In this document: positions 45,092 to 55,190 of the stretch, in pieces
Numbering within the stretch: the stretch's first letter is position 1
How the letters are laid out: each line of letters begins with the position of its first letter
From: RPQJ01 sp963793005
GTDB taxonomy: Bacteria > Pseudomonadota > Gammaproteobacteria > Steroidobacterales > Steroidobacteraceae
Reading direction: 5' to 3'
Length of the DNA stretch: 64,000 bases
Assembly (NCBI GenBank): GCA_963793005.1
Contig: CAWBYP010000002.1
Span: 62,001 to 126,000, forward strand
Notes under the pieces: model-generated
Database searches by the model: none
Told to the model about the DNA's origin: nothing
What the model saw: only the letters and a program-made list of their open reading frames with translations
Made by a program: the position numbers and the translations under genes

Positions 45092-46132
45092 ATGCCAGCG
45101 CGGCTCGCCGACCTGGCAGTCCGCTTCGGCTGTGAGCTGCGCGGCGACCCGGACGCACTCGTAGATCGCGTGGCGTCGCTGCAGGACGCCGGACCCGGGT
45201 CGATTGCGTTCCTCGCCAATCCGCGCTACAGGCGCCACCTCGCGGGAACCCGGGCGACCGCTGTCGTCATCGACGCACAGTCCGCGGCCGAGTGTCCCGG
45301 CAGCGTGCTGGTGGCGAAGAATCCCTATGCCACCTACGCCAGGATCGCGCAGGTCCTGTACCCGGCGTTGCCCGTACGGGGCGGGCGCCATCCTAGCGCC
45401 GTCATCGAGCCGGGCGCCGAAGTGGACCCGTCGGCCTGGATCGGCCCGGGAGCATACGTCGCGCGCGGTGCGCGCGTGGGCAGGCGCGTCGGCATCGGCC
45501 CGGGCTCGATCGTTCTCGAGGACGTCGAGATCGGCGATGACACGCAACTCGTTGCGCGGGTCACGCTGTGCGCGGGCGTGCGCATTGGCGAGCGCTGCAT
45601 CCTGCAGCCGGGCTGCGTGATCGGCGCGGACGGGTTCGGCCACGCGCCGGACGTCGGCGGCTACGTCAAGGTGCCGCAGGTGGGTACCGTGGTCGTCGGC
45701 AATGACGTCGAGGTCGGCAGCAATTCCACGATCGACCGCGCGGCGATCGGCAGCACCGTCGTCGAAGACGGCGTCAAGATCGACAACCTGGTGCAGGTCG
45801 CGCACAACGTCCGGATCGGCGCCCACACCGTGATCGCCGCCTGCGTCGGGATCTCCGGCAGCACGACGATCGGGAAGCGCTGCATGCTCGGCGGAATGGT
45901 CGGTATCGCGGGCCACCTCGAGATCTGCGACGATGTGGCGCTGACTGGCCGCACGACGGTATTCAAGTCGATCGGCAAGCCCGGCGTGTATTCGAGTTCG
46001 CTGTGGGCGGACGAGGCGCGGCACTTTCACCGCAATGCCCTGCGGTTCAACAAGCTCGAGGATCTCGCGCGCCGCGTGCGCCACCTCGAGGGCGCCAATG
46101 GAGCGGGCAGCCGGGAGGATGAGCATGACTGA
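45092..46132 (+). CDS. lpxD: UDP-3-O-(3-hydroxyacyl)glucosamine N-acyltransferase
   Basis: Third step of lipid A synthesis, adding the N-linked 3-hydroxyacyl chain from acyl-ACP. 346 residues. The N-terminal uridine-binding domain (LADLAVRFGCELRGDP to about 100) is followed by a left-handed beta helix of hexapeptide repeats with DGFGHAPDVGGYVKVPQVG and the catalytic His in QVAHNVRIGAHTVI. A C-terminal helix (LRFNKLEDLARRVRHLE) ends it. It overlaps the fabZ start by 8 bases. Confidence 0.97.
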   Translation: MPARLADLAVRFGCELRGDPDALVDRVASLQDAGPGSIAFLANPRYRRHLAGTRATAVVIDAQSAAECPGSVLVAKNPYATYARIAQVLYPALPVRGGRHPSAVIEPGAEVDPSAWIGPGAYVARGARVGRRVGIGPGSIVLEDVEIGDDTQLVARVTLCAGVRIGERCILQPGCVIGADGFGHAPDVGGYVKVPQVGTVVVGNDVEVGSNSTIDRAAIGSTVVEDGVKIDNLVQVAHNVRIGAHTVIAACVGISGSTTIGKRCMLGGMVGIAGHLEICDDVALTGRTTVFKSIGKPGVYSSSLWADEARHFHRNALRFNKLEDLARRVRHLEGANGAGSREDEHD

Positions 46133-46571
46133 GACCGGCGGATTCGACATCGACGAGGTGATGAGGCGACTGCCTCATCGTTACCCCCTGCTGCTTGTTG
46201 ACCGGGTCCTGGAGTGCGTATCCGGCGAGCGGATCGTCGCGCTCAAGAACGTCACGATGAACGAGGAGTTCTTCGTCGGGCACTTTCCCGGACGCCCGGT
46301 GATGCCCGGCGTGCTGATCCTCGAGGCGATGGCCCAGGCGGCCGGCATCCTCACATTCGTCACCGCCGGCGTTTATCCGGACGAGACGGTCCAGTTCTTC
46401 TTCGCGGGAATCGACAAGGCGCGATTCCGGCGCCCTGTCGTTCCCGGCGACCAGGTCAAGCTCACCGCGACCTTCGAGCGAAGAGTCCGCACGATCTGGA
46501 AATACTCCACCGTGGCCACCGTGGACGGCGCCCCGGTTGCCAGCGCCGAAATGCTGGTCCATTCGGGTTGA
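46125..46571 (+). CDS. fabZ: 3-hydroxyacyl-[acyl-carrier-protein] dehydratase FabZ
   Basis: Dehydrates 3-hydroxyacyl-ACP in fatty-acid elongation and competes with LpxA/LpxD for its substrate, which explains its place among lpx genes. 148 residues from ATG 46125 with GGGAGG six bases upstream. Catalytic His53 (GHFPGRPVMPGVLILEAMAQAAG) and Glu67 are both present; PHRYPLLLVDRV is the N-terminal hallmark. Confidence 0.97.
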   Translation: MTETGGFDIDEVMRRLPHRYPLLLVDRVLECVSGERIVALKNVTMNEEFFVGHFPGRPVMPGVLILEAMAQAAGILTFVTAGVYPDETVQFFFAGIDKARFRRPVVPGDQVKLTATFERRVRTIWKYSTVATVDGAPVASAEMLVHSG

Positions 46572-46600
46572 GCGCCGGCGGCTGCGAGCGAGACCGGCAA

Positions 46601-47380
46601 ATGACAGCTTCGATTCACCCGACGGCAGTGATCGCGCCCGAAGCCGAACTCGCGCCGGACGTCGCGGTCGGCGCCTATACCGTGATCGGCCCCGGCGTGA
46701 GCATCGGTCGCGGCACGATCGTCGGGCCGCACGTCGTCATCGAGGGATCGACGAGCATTGGCGAAGGGAACCACATCTTCCAGTTCGCTTCGGTCGGCGC
46801 CGATCCGCAGGACATGAAGTATCGCGGCGAGGCGACACGGCTGGAGATCGGCGACCGCAACATGATCCGCGAATGCGTCACCATCCACCGTGGGACCGTG
46901 CAGGACCAGGGCATCACGCGAATCGGCAGCGACAACCTGTTCATGGCCTGTGCCCACGTCGCGCATGACTGCATCGTCGGCAGTCACTGCGTGCTTGCGA
47001 ACCATGCGTCGCTTGCCGGCCATGTGCGAATCGCGGACTGGGTCATCCTGGGCGGATTCTCGGGCGTGCACCAGTTCGTCCAGGTGGGCATGCACGCGTT
47101 CATCGCGAACAACGCGGCCGTGACGCTCGACGTACCGCCCTACGTGATGGCGGTGGGCCAGCCGGCCGGCGCGCACAGCGTCAATTCAGAGGGCCTCAAG
47201 CGGCGCGGGTTCGGGCCCGGGCAGATCCGCAACATCCGCGAGGCCTTCCGGCTGCTGTACCGCTCCGGGCTCAAGCTCACCGAGGCATCGGAGCGCCTCA
47301 CGGCACTGGCCCAAGAGCAGCCGGAGTTGAGCGCGCTGGCAGACTTCCTGCCGCGGGCCACGCGCGGCATCGTCCGCTGA
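46601..47380 (+). CDS. lpxA: UDP-N-acetylglucosamine O-acyltransferase
   Basis: First step of lipid A synthesis, transferring a 3-hydroxyacyl chain from ACP to UDP-GlcNAc. 259 residues, mostly a left-handed beta helix (IHPTAVIAPEAELAPDVAVGAYTVIG onward). Catalytic His122 is in AHVAHDCIVGSHC. NMIRECVTIHRGT and GGFSGVHQFVQVG are family marks. The C-terminal helical domain has NSEGLKRRGFGPGQI, which binds ACP. Confidence 0.97.
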   Translation: MTASIHPTAVIAPEAELAPDVAVGAYTVIGPGVSIGRGTIVGPHVVIEGSTSIGEGNHIFQFASVGADPQDMKYRGEATRLEIGDRNMIRECVTIHRGTVQDQGITRIGSDNLFMACAHVAHDCIVGSHCVLANHASLAGHVRIADWVILGGFSGVHQFVQVGMHAFIANNAAVTLDVPPYVMAVGQPAGAHSVNSEGLKRRGFGPGQIRNIREAFRLLYRSGLKLTEASERLTALAQEQPELSALADFLPRATRGIVR

Positions 47381-47396
47381 GCGCGGTCGCCAGTTC

Positions 47397-48569
47397 GTGA
47401 ATGCGGCGGCACAGGCGGGATCGTTCGGGCTCGTCGCCGGCGAAGCGTCCGGAGATAACCTCGGCGGGCCGCTGGTGGAGGCCCTTGCCAGCCGCGCACC
47501 GGGTTCGCGTTTCTACGGCATCGCAGGGCCGCGCATGGCTGCCGCTGGCTGCGAGGCCTGGTACCACGCCGACGAACTCGCGGTCATGGGGCTCGCGGAA
47601 ATCGTGCGCCACCTGCCGCGCCTGCTGAGGCTGCGGCGCGAACTCATCACGCGCCTGGTCGCGGCCGCTCCGGATGCCTACGTCGGCATCGACTCTCCGG
47701 AGTTCAACCTGCGGGTTGCGAAGGCGCTCAAGTCACGCGGCGTGCCGACGGTCCAGTACGTGAGTCCGCAGGTGTGGGCCTGGAGGCAGGGCAGGGTGCG
47801 CACGATCGGCAACGCGGTGGACCTGGTCCTCTGCCTGCTGCCGTTCGAGGCGGATTTCTATCGGGCGCACGGCGTGCGCGCCGAGTTCGTCGGCCATCCG
47901 CTCGCCGATCGGATTCCGATGGCAAGCGACCGGGACGCCGCGCGCGCCGCGCTCGGGCTCGGTGACGGCGCAGCGGTGGTCGCAGTGCTGCCCGGCAGTC
48001 GCCGTGCAGAAGTAGGCCGCCTCGGGCCGCCCTTCGCAGCGACCATTGCCTGGCTGGCCTCGCGCCGGCCCGACCTGCGGTTCGTGGCTGCAATGGCCGG
48101 CGATGCGGCGCGGACGTCCTTCAGCGAGAGCCTCGCGCTGCATGCGCCGGGTGTCGACGTCCACGTCGTCGATGGGCAGGCGCAGGCCTGCATGGCGGCG
48201 AGCGATGCGGTGCTGCTCGCCTCGGGCACGGCCACGCTGGAGGCGACACTGGTAAAGCGGCCGATGGTGGTCGCCTACCGGGTTGCGCCGCTCACCAACT
48301 GGCTGCTGCGCGGCCTCAAGCTCGTCAAGACCGAGTACTTCTCGCAGCCGAACCTGCTCGGCGGCCGGGCACTGGTGCCGGAGTTCTTCCAGGGGCAGGT
48401 CCGGCCCGAGGTGCTTGGGCCGGCGGTATTGCAGCAACTCGAGCGCCCGGACCTGCGCGAACTCACGGAGGCATTCACTGACATTCACCGGGCATTGCGT
48501 CGCGAAGCCAGCGCCCGGGCGGCCGAGGCGATCCTCGAACTCGTCGCCGGACGGCGAGCGCCGGCATGA
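47397..48569 (+). CDS. lpxB: Lipid-A-disaccharide synthase
   Basis: A GT19 glycosyltransferase joining UDP-2,3-diacylglucosamine and lipid X. 390 residues from GTG 47397. SFGLVAGEASGDNLGGPLVEAL opens the N domain. GIDSPEFNLRVAKALKSRGVPTVQYVSPQVWAWRQGR and LLPFEADFYRAHGVRAEFVGHPLAD are family hallmarks; VLPGSRRAEVGRLGPPF and LLASGTATLEATL belong to the sugar-nucleotide site. The stop overlaps rnhB (ATGA-type). LpxH proper is not in this block; the only related gene in the window is the PlcP-like one at 12766. Confidence 0.96.
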   Translation: MNAAAQAGSFGLVAGEASGDNLGGPLVEALASRAPGSRFYGIAGPRMAAAGCEAWYHADELAVMGLAEIVRHLPRLLRLRRELITRLVAAAPDAYVGIDSPEFNLRVAKALKSRGVPTVQYVSPQVWAWRQGRVRTIGNAVDLVLCLLPFEADFYRAHGVRAEFVGHPLADRIPMASDRDAARAALGLGDGAAVVAVLPGSRRAEVGRLGPPFAATIAWLASRRPDLRFVAAMAGDAARTSFSESLALHAPGVDVHVVDGQAQACMAASDAVLLASGTATLEATLVKRPMVVAYRVAPLTNWLLRGLKLVKTEYFSQPNLLGGRALVPEFFQGQVRPEVLGPAVLQQLERPDLRELTEAFTDIHRALRREASARAAEAILELVAGRRAPA

Positions 48570-49195
48570 ATGAGCGCCAGCAGCCGCGCCAGGCGGGATT
48601 CGAGTGGCGCGGGCCCGGGTTGAGCGCAGGCGTGGACGAGGCGGGCCGCGGTCCGCTGGCGGGCCCCGTGGTCGCCGCCGCCGTGATCCTCGACCCGGCG
48701 CGGTCTATCGACGGCCTGGCGGACTCCAAGGCGATGTCGCCCGCCCGGCGCGAGGCGCTCGCGCCGGTAATCCGCGCCAGGAGCCTGAGCTGGGCCCTGG
48801 GCTGGGCGGACGCGTCGGAAATCGATGCGCTCAACATCCTGCAGGCGACCATGCTGGCGATGCGGCGTGCGCTGGTCGCGCTGCACCTGCCGCCATCCCA
48901 CGTGGTCGTGGATGGCAATCGCTGTCCCGACCTGCGCGGACTCGGCTTCGAGTGCACCGGCGAGTCGGTGGTCAAGGGTGACGCGACCGTCGCCAGTATC
49001 AGCGCGGCATCGATCATCGCCAAGGTCGCCCGCGACGAATTGATGCGTGAGCTCGACCAGGAATACCCGGGCTATGGCTTTGCGGTGCACAAGGGCTATC
49101 CGACCGCGGCACATATCGAGGCATTGCGCCGTCTCGGCCCATCGGCGGTGCACCGTCGCAGCTTCGGACCGGTACAATCCAGCCATCCCCGCTGA
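48566..49195 (+). CDS. rnhB: Ribonuclease HII
   Basis: Removes single ribonucleotides and RNA-DNA junctions from DNA. 209 residues. The catalytic carboxylates are Asp24-Glu25 in GVDEAGRGPLAGPVVAAAV. The third acidic residue lies in VVVDGNRCPDL, and KGDATVASISAASIIAKVARDELM with HKGYPTAAH completes the type 2 signature. It overlaps lpxB by four bases and precedes dnaE by 11. Confidence 0.96.
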   Translation: MNERQQPRQAGFEWRGPGLSAGVDEAGRGPLAGPVVAAAVILDPARSIDGLADSKAMSPARREALAPVIRARSLSWALGWADASEIDALNILQATMLAMRRALVALHLPPSHVVVDGNRCPDLRGLGFECTGESVVKGDATVASISAASIIAKVARDELMRELDQEYPGYGFAVHKGYPTAAHIEALRRLGPSAVHRRSFGPVQSSHPR

Positions 49196-49206
49196 CGCGA
49201 CCCGCC

Positions 49207-52200
49207 ATGGCACGTTTCGTCCACCTGCGCGTGCACACCGAGTATTCACTCGTGGACGGGGTCGTGCGCGTCAAGAGCGAGCACAAGGACGGCAAGCTGC
49301 TGCGCGAGGGCCTGGTCGATGCCTGCGCGCGGCTCGGCATGCCAGCGGTCGCGGTCACGGACCAGGGGAACCTGTTCGCGCTGGTGAAGTTCTACACTGC
49401 GGCGCAGGCCCGCGGCCTGAAGCCGCTGGTGGGAGTGGACGCGCTGGTGCAGGAGGAAGGAGAGCGTGCCGAGCCGAGCCGGCTGGTGCTGCTCTGCCAG
49501 GACGACCGCGGCTACAGGAACCTGACGCGACTGGTCACGCGTTCCTACCTCGAAGGCCAGGGCCGGCATGGGGCGACGCTGCATCGGTCATGGCTCAGCG
49601 CCGACAGCACGGCAGGTCTCGTAGCGTTGTCCGGCGGCCGCGACGGTGACATCGGCCGGGCACTGCTCGCCGGCCACGAGGCCGATGCGCGCGCGGCGCT
49701 CGCGGCGTGGCTGGCACTGTTCGGTGACCGCTTCTACCTGGAACTGCAGCGGACCGGGCGCACGGGCGAAGAGGAATACATCGCCGGGTGCCTGCCGCTC
49801 GCAGTGGCGCAGGGCGTGCCGGTGGTCGCGACAAACGACGTGAGGTTCCTGGCCCGCGACGATTTCGAGTCGCACGAGGCGCGCGTCTGCATCCAGGACG
49901 GCACGCTGCTCGCCGATCCCTCGCGTCCGCGGCGTTACAGCGAGGAGCAGTACCTGCGCTCGCCCGAGGAGATGGCGAAGCTGTTCTCCGATATTCCCGA
50001 GGCGATCGAGAACTCGGTGGAGATCGCCAGGCGTCTCAACCTGGAGATGCGGCTCGGCAAGGCCTCGCTGCCGGCGTACCCGGTGCCCGCCGGGCAGACC
50101 ACGGAGGAGTTCCTGCGCGAACAGGCGCGCAAGGGGCTCGAGGCGCGGCTCGCGGCGCCCGCCATGGCACAGCCCACCGACAAGGGCGCCACGATCGATC
50201 GTGCCGACTACGAGTCGCGGCTCGCGACCGAACTGGACGTCATCTGCCAGATGGGATTCGCCGGCTACTTCCTGATCGTCGCGGACTTCATCCGCTGGGC
50301 CCGCGAAAACGGCGTGCCGGTCGGCCCGGGTCGCGGCTCCGGCGCGGGCTCGCTGGTGGCCTGGGTGCTCGGGATCACTGACCTCGACCCGCTGCGGCAC
50401 GACCTGCTGTTCGAGCGCTTCCTCAATCCCGAGCGGGTGTCCATGCCGGACTTCGACGTGGACTTCTGCATGGAGGGCCGCGACCGCGTCATCGAGTACG
50501 TTGCCGACCGCTATGGCCGCGACCGCGTCTCGCAGATCATCACCTACGGCACCATGGCTGCGAAGGCAGTGGTGCGCGACGTCGCGCGCGTGCTGGGGAT
50601 GAGCTACGGGCTTGCCGACGGCATTGCGAAGCTGATCCCGTTCGAACTCGGCATCACGCTCGACGATGCGCTCGAGAAGGAAGACGAACTCCGCAAGCGC
50701 TACAAGGCGGAGGACGACGTGCGCGAGTTGATCGACCTGGCGCGCTCGCTCGAAGGCCTGGTGCGCAATGCAGGAACCCACGCCGGCGGCGTGGTGATCG
50801 CGCCCTCGGTGCTCACTGATTTCGCGCCGCTCTACCGCGAAGACGGCGGCACGACGGTGGTCACGCAGTTCGACAAGGACGACGTCGAGGCCGCGGGCCT
50901 GGTCAAGTTCGACTTCCTGGGCCTGCGGACGCTGACGATCATCGACTGGGCGGTGCGGACTATAAACGCGGCCCGCGTCGAGGCTGGTGAGCCCGCGCTC
51001 GACATGACGATGCTGCCGATGGAAGACCCGGCGACGTACGCGCTGCTCAAGCGCTGCGAGACCACGGCGGTGTTCCAGCTCGAATCGCGCGGCATGAAGG
51101 ACCTGATCCGGCGCCTGCAACCGGACTGCTTCGACGACATCGTGGCGCTGGTCGCGCTGTTTCGTCCGGGTCCGCTGCAGTCGGGCATGGTCGAGGACTT
51201 CATCAACCGCAAGCACGGGCGCGTCGCCGGCGCGCTCGACTACCTGCACCCCGACCTGAAATCAGTGCTCGCACCGACCTACGGCGTAATCCTGTACCAG
51301 GAACAGGTCATGCAGATCCCGCAGGTGCTGGCGGGCTACACGCTCGGCGGCGCCGACCTGCTGCGCCGGGCGATGGGCAAGAAGAAGCCCGAGGAGATGG
51401 CCAAGCAGCGCTCGGTGTTCGTCGACGGCGCCGTCGCCCGTGGCGTGGCCGAGGGCAATGCCGCGCACATCTTCGACCTGATGGAGAAGTTCGCGGGCTA
51501 CGGCTTCAACAAGTCGCATTCGGCGGCCTACGCCGTGCTCTCGTACCAGACGGCCTGGCTGAAGACGCATTACCCGGCGGCGTTCATGGCCGCGGTGCTG
51601 TCGTCCGACATGGACAAGACCGACAAGGTCGTGACGATCATCGACGAGTGCAACCGCATGGCGCTCGCGGTCGAGCCGCCCGACGTCAACGAGTCGCAGT
51701 ACATGTTCACGGTCTCCGGCCCTGAAGCCATCCGCTACGGCCTCGGTGCGATCAAGGGTGTAGGGCAGGCCGCAGTCGAGAACATGCTCGCCGAACGGGC
51801 CGCCGGCGGTCGCTTCAGCGACCTGCTCGACCTGTGCCGCAGGCTGGACCTGAATCGTGTCAATCGCCGCGTGCTCGAGGCGCTGGTGCGCGCGGGCGCG
51901 CTCGACGCGCTGGGTGAGAACCGCGCGACGCTGATGCACCAGTTGCCAGATGCAATGAAGGCGGCCGACCAGACGGCACGGGCCGAGGCGGCCGGGCAGG
52001 ACGACCTGTTCGGCCTTGCGGAGCCGGTGCAGCCGCTGCTGCACGAGCTGGGTGGCGCGCGCGAGAAGTTGCCCGACTGGAGCGAGGCCGTCAGGCTTGC
52101 TGGCGAGCGCGAAACGCTGGGCCTGTACCTGACGGGTCATCCGATCACCGAGTACGAGCGCGAATTGCAGCCCGTCATCAGCGGCCGCATCGCGGACGTG

Positions 52201-52770
52201 GGCGGCGCCCGCCCGGTCGGGTCGAACGAGGGCGGATGGCGCGGGCCCGGACGAACCGTGACGGTTGCCGGCCTGGTGCTCGAGATCCGCAAGCGTGGCG
52301 GGCGGACCAGCTTCGTGCTCGACGACCGCAGCGGGCGGATCGAGGTGACGCTGTTCGAGGACGTCTACCAGCAGTACCGCGCACTGATCGCGAAGGACGC
52401 GATACTGGTCGTGGACGGCAACCTGCGCTGGGACGACTTCATCGAGGACTGGCGCGTCGCCGCAAAGCGGATACTGGACGTCGACCAGGCCCGGGACCAG
52501 TACGCGCGCCGTGTCGTGCTGCGCTGGCCGCGTGGCGGGCGGGCCGAGGATGGCCGCAGGCTGGTGACAGAGATCGAGCGTGCGCTGCAGCCCAGCCGCG
52601 GCGGGCGCTGCGCGGTTTCTATCCGTTTCCAGAGGAGCGACGCTGCCGCACTGGTCAACTTCGGCGATGAGTGGACGGTGCGCCCGTCCCGCGAACTGGT
52701 CGAGCGGCTCGGGCAGATCGTCGGGCGTGACGGCGTCGAAATCGTGTACGCGCCGCGCACCAGCGGATAG
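49207..52770 (+). CDS. dnaE: DNA polymerase III subunit alpha
   Basis: The replicative polymerase, 1187 residues. The N-terminal PHP domain (FVHLRVHTEYSLVDGVV) is followed by the C-family polymerase core with VGPGRGSGAGSLVAWVLGITDLDPL and catalytic Asp417 and Asp419 in MPDFDVDFC. LYQEQVMQIPQVLAGYTLGGADLLRRAMGKKK and FNKSHSAAYAVLSYQTAWLK are DnaE hallmarks. HhH motifs and an OB domain (VTVAGLVLEIRKRGGRTSFVLDD) follow, then a C-terminal clamp/tau-binding part. It is the DnaE1 type; no dnaQ-like exonuclease is fused. Confidence 0.98.
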   Translation: MARFVHLRVHTEYSLVDGVVRVKSEHKDGKLLREGLVDACARLGMPAVAVTDQGNLFALVKFYTAAQARGLKPLVGVDALVQEEGERAEPSRLVLLCQDDRGYRNLTRLVTRSYLEGQGRHGATLHRSWLSADSTAGLVALSGGRDGDIGRALLAGHEADARAALAAWLALFGDRFYLELQRTGRTGEEEYIAGCLPLAVAQGVPVVATNDVRFLARDDFESHEARVCIQDGTLLADPSRPRRYSEEQYLRSPEEMAKLFSDIPEAIENSVEIARRLNLEMRLGKASLPAYPVPAGQTTEEFLREQARKGLEARLAAPAMAQPTDKGATIDRADYESRLATELDVICQMGFAGYFLIVADFIRWARENGVPVGPGRGSGAGSLVAWVLGITDLDPLRHDLLFERFLNPERVSMPDFDVDFCMEGRDRVIEYVADRYGRDRVSQIITYGTMAAKAVVRDVARVLGMSYGLADGIAKLIPFELGITLDDALEKEDELRKRYKAEDDVRELIDLARSLEGLVRNAGTHAGGVVIAPSVLTDFAPLYREDGGTTVVTQFDKDDVEAAGLVKFDFLGLRTLTIIDWAVRTINAARVEAGEPALDMTMLPMEDPATYALLKRCETTAVFQLESRGMKDLIRRLQPDCFDDIVALVALFRPGPLQSGMVEDFINRKHGRVAGALDYLHPDLKSVLAPTYGVILYQEQVMQIPQVLAGYTLGGADLLRRAMGKKKPEEMAKQRSVFVDGAVARGVAEGNAAHIFDLMEKFAGYGFNKSHSAAYAVLSYQTAWLKTHYPAAFMAAVLSSDMDKTDKVVTIIDECNRMALAVEPPDVNESQYMFTVSGPEAIRYGLGAIKGVGQAAVENMLAERAAGGRFSDLLDLCRRLDLNRVNRRVLEALVRAGALDALGENRATLMHQLPDAMKAADQTARAEAAGQDDLFGLAEPVQPLLHELGGAREKLPDWSEAVRLAGERETLGLYLTGHPITEYERELQPVISGRIADVGGARPVGSNEGGWRGPGRTVTVAGLVLEIRKRGGRTSFVLDDRSGRIEVTLFEDVYQQYRALIAKDAILVVDGNLRWDDFIEDWRVAAKRILDVDQARDQYARRVVLRWPRGGRAEDGRRLVTEIERALQPSRGGRCAVSIRFQRSDAAALVNFGDEWTVRPSRELVERLGQIVGRDGVEIVYAPRTSG

Positions 52771-52826
52771 GGCCGTTTCGCGGGGCCCTTTCCTTCGCGG
52801 GGCCTTCCAAGGCATCCTCCGTCCCC

Positions 52827-53786
52827 ATGGCACTCAGCTTCCTGGAATTCGAGCAGCCCATCGCCGAGCTCGAGGCAAAGATCGAAGAACTGCGCTTCGT
52901 ATCCTCGGACGCCGAGGTCAATGTCGGCGAGGAAATCGCCCGGCTCAGCGCCAAGAGCAGGGCGCTCACGACCAGCATATTCGCCAGCCTGTCCCCATGG
53001 CAGGTCGCGCAGCTTGCGCGCCATCCCCAGCGGCCGTACACGCTCGACTATGCGGCGGCGATCTTCGAGGACTTCCAGGAACTGCACGGCGACCGCATGT
53101 ATGCGGATGACCAGGCGATCATCGGCGGACTGGCCCGGCTGGCGGGTCGCCCGGTCCTGTTGATCGGCCACCAGAAGGGTCGCGATACCAAGGAGCGCGT
53201 GCGCCGCAACTACGGGATGCCGAAGCCGGAGGGCTACCGCAAGGCGCTGCGGCTGATGAGGCTGGCGGAGCGCTTCAGGCTGCCGGTGGTAACGCTGGTG
53301 GACACGCCCGGTGCCTACCCGGGCGTGGGGTCGGAAGAGCGCAACCAGAGCGAAGCGATCGCCCGCAACCTGTTCGAGATGGCCCGGCTGCGGGTCCCGG
53401 TGATCACGGCCGTGATCGGCGAAGGCGGATCGGGCGGGGCGCTCGCCATCGGCGTCTGCGACCGCCTGGTCATGCTCCAGTACAGCGTGTATTCGGTCAT
53501 CTCGCCGGAAGGCTGCGCGTCGATCCTGTGGAAGAGCGCCGACAAGAAGGAACTGGCCGCCGAGGCCATGGGAATCACCGCAGAGCGCCTGATGAGGCTC
53601 GGCCTGGTGGACGAGGTACTGAAGGAGCCGCACGGCGGCGCGCATCGCGACCCGCAGGCGATGGCGGAATCCCTCAAGGAAGCCCTGGTGCGGCACCTGG
53701 GCGAAGTGGCCGCGTGGCCCGAAGACGAGCTCGTCGAGCGCAGGTATGCGCGGCTGCGGGCGCAGGGCGCGTTTACCGCGGCCTGA
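52827..53786 (+). CDS. accA: Acetyl-CoA carboxylase carboxyltransferase subunit alpha
   Basis: With AccD it transfers CO2 from biotin to acetyl-CoA to make malonyl-CoA. 319 residues, standard length. FLEFEQPIAELEAKIEEL opens the helical N-terminus. The crotonase core has DRMYADDQAIIGGLARL, VDTPGAYPGVGSEERNQSEAIARNL, GEGGSGGALAIGVCDRLVMLQYSVYSVISPEGCASILWKSA and VDEVLKEPHGGAHRDP. It lies between dnaE and tilS as in E. coli. Confidence 0.97.
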   Translation: MALSFLEFEQPIAELEAKIEELRFVSSDAEVNVGEEIARLSAKSRALTTSIFASLSPWQVAQLARHPQRPYTLDYAAAIFEDFQELHGDRMYADDQAIIGGLARLAGRPVLLIGHQKGRDTKERVRRNYGMPKPEGYRKALRLMRLAERFRLPVVTLVDTPGAYPGVGSEERNQSEAIARNLFEMARLRVPVITAVIGEGGSGGALAIGVCDRLVMLQYSVYSVISPEGCASILWKSADKKELAAEAMGITAERLMRLGLVDEVLKEPHGGAHRDPQAMAESLKEALVRHLGEVAAWPEDELVERRYARLRAQGAFTAA

Positions 53787-53790
53787 AGCG

Positions 53791-55190
53791 GTGGCCTTTT
53801 CGCCCCGGCTACTGTCGGTCGCGCTCGAGGAGTGCGTCGCGAGCATCGGCCGACCGGTATCGGGCCTGCTGGTCGCGCTGAGCGGGGGCCTCGATTCGAC
53901 GGTGCTGCTTGCCGCGCTTGCCGCTGACCGCGATGCGAGCCGCCCGACGCCGCTGCGCGCGATCCACGTCGATCACGGGCTGCACGCGGACTCCGCGCAC
54001 TGGTCAGCGCATTGCTCCGCGCAGGCGGCTGCGCTGCAGGTTCCGTTCGAGGCCGCGAGCGTGGACGCGCGACCCGGGCACGGAGAGAGTCCGGAGGCAG
54101 CGGCGAGGGCTGCCCGGTACGCGCTGCTGGCAGGTCGGCTGATGCCGGGAGAGGTCCTGCTCACCGCGCATCACGCGGACGACCAGCTCGAGTCCATCCT
54201 GCTGCAGTGGTTGCGCGGTGGCGGCGTGCGCGCGGTGGCGGGCATGCAGGCGGTCGGGCGTTTCGCCAACGGCTGGCACGCGCGTCCGCTGCTCGGCTTC
54301 ACGCGCGGGGAACTCGAGGCCTGGGCGGCGCAGTCGCGCCTCCAGTGGCTCAGCGATCCGTCAAACCTCGACCCACGGTTTGACCGGAACTACCTGCGAC
54401 TCGAGGTGCTGCCCGCGCTGCGCAGGCGCTGGCCTGCGGCTGCGCGGACCGCCGGACGCGTCGCCGCGCACGCCTCGGAGATGCTGGAGATGGAGGCCGC
54501 GATCGCGCGCGCCGACCTGGCGCTTGCGGCCGATGGTCGTGCGTTGTCGCTCAAGCGGCTGGAAATTCTCCCGCCCACCCGCCAGCGATGGGTGTTGCGT
54601 GCGTGGTTGCACGCCCAGGGCCTGCCGGTGCCGGCGGCCGCCACGCTGGCGGCCGCCATGCGCGACATGGCAATAGCTGCTGCCGACCGGGTGCCCTGCA
54701 CGAACTGGCCGGGTGCGCGGCTGTATCGCTACCGGAATCGCCTGTATGCCGAGGCTGAGGCGTCCTGTGCAGCCCGGCTGGAGGAGGGTGAGTGGCCGCA
54801 GGGTTCCGCGTTCGACCTCGGCGAGCTGGGGACGCTGGAACTCGTGCCGGCGACGGCACTGGCCTGGACCGGGCGCGGTTACCGGAAGTGCTCGAGGTCA
54901 CTTCGCGCGCCGAGGGCGAGCAGTTCGTGCCGGTCGGCACGACGCATGGCCGGCCGCTGCGCAAGTGGCTGCAGGAGAGCGGGGTCCTGCCCTGGCGTCG
55001 TTCCCAGCTGCCGATTCTTCGCTCCGGCGGGCAGATCGTGGCGGTCGGCGACCTCGCCTGCGCTGCCCGTTACGCGTCGCGGCCCGGCGAGCCCGCGTGG
55101 AGCATCGTCTGGCGCGGTCGGCCACAACTGACCGAGACCGAGGCATCGGAAGTCAAGCTCGACGCACTCGACGCGCGTCACGGCGATTGA
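53791..55190 (+). CDS. tilS: tRNA(Ile)-lysidine synthase, frameshifted near the C-terminal domain
   Basis: Adds lysine to C34 of tRNA-Ile(CAU) so that it reads AUA. The start is GTG 53791, four bases after accA. The PP-loop motif SGGLDS is at 31-36. HHADDQLESILLQWLRGGG and the substrate segment RPLLGFTRGELEAWA follow, with SNLDPRFDRNYLRLEVLPALRRRWP. The frame as written derails after ALAWTGRG near 54878 and stops at 55131. Reading one base back gives RLPEVLEVTSRAEGEQFVPVGTTHGRPLRKWLQESGVLPWRRSQLPIL, the expected TilS C-terminal domain, to a stop at 55190. One missing G in 54876-54878 explains it. TilS is essential, so a base-call error is the likeliest cause. Confidence 0.93.

Noticed and set aside
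49588..51249. Long open minus-strand frame of 553 codons
   Set aside because: Antisense to dnaE; no domain recognised.
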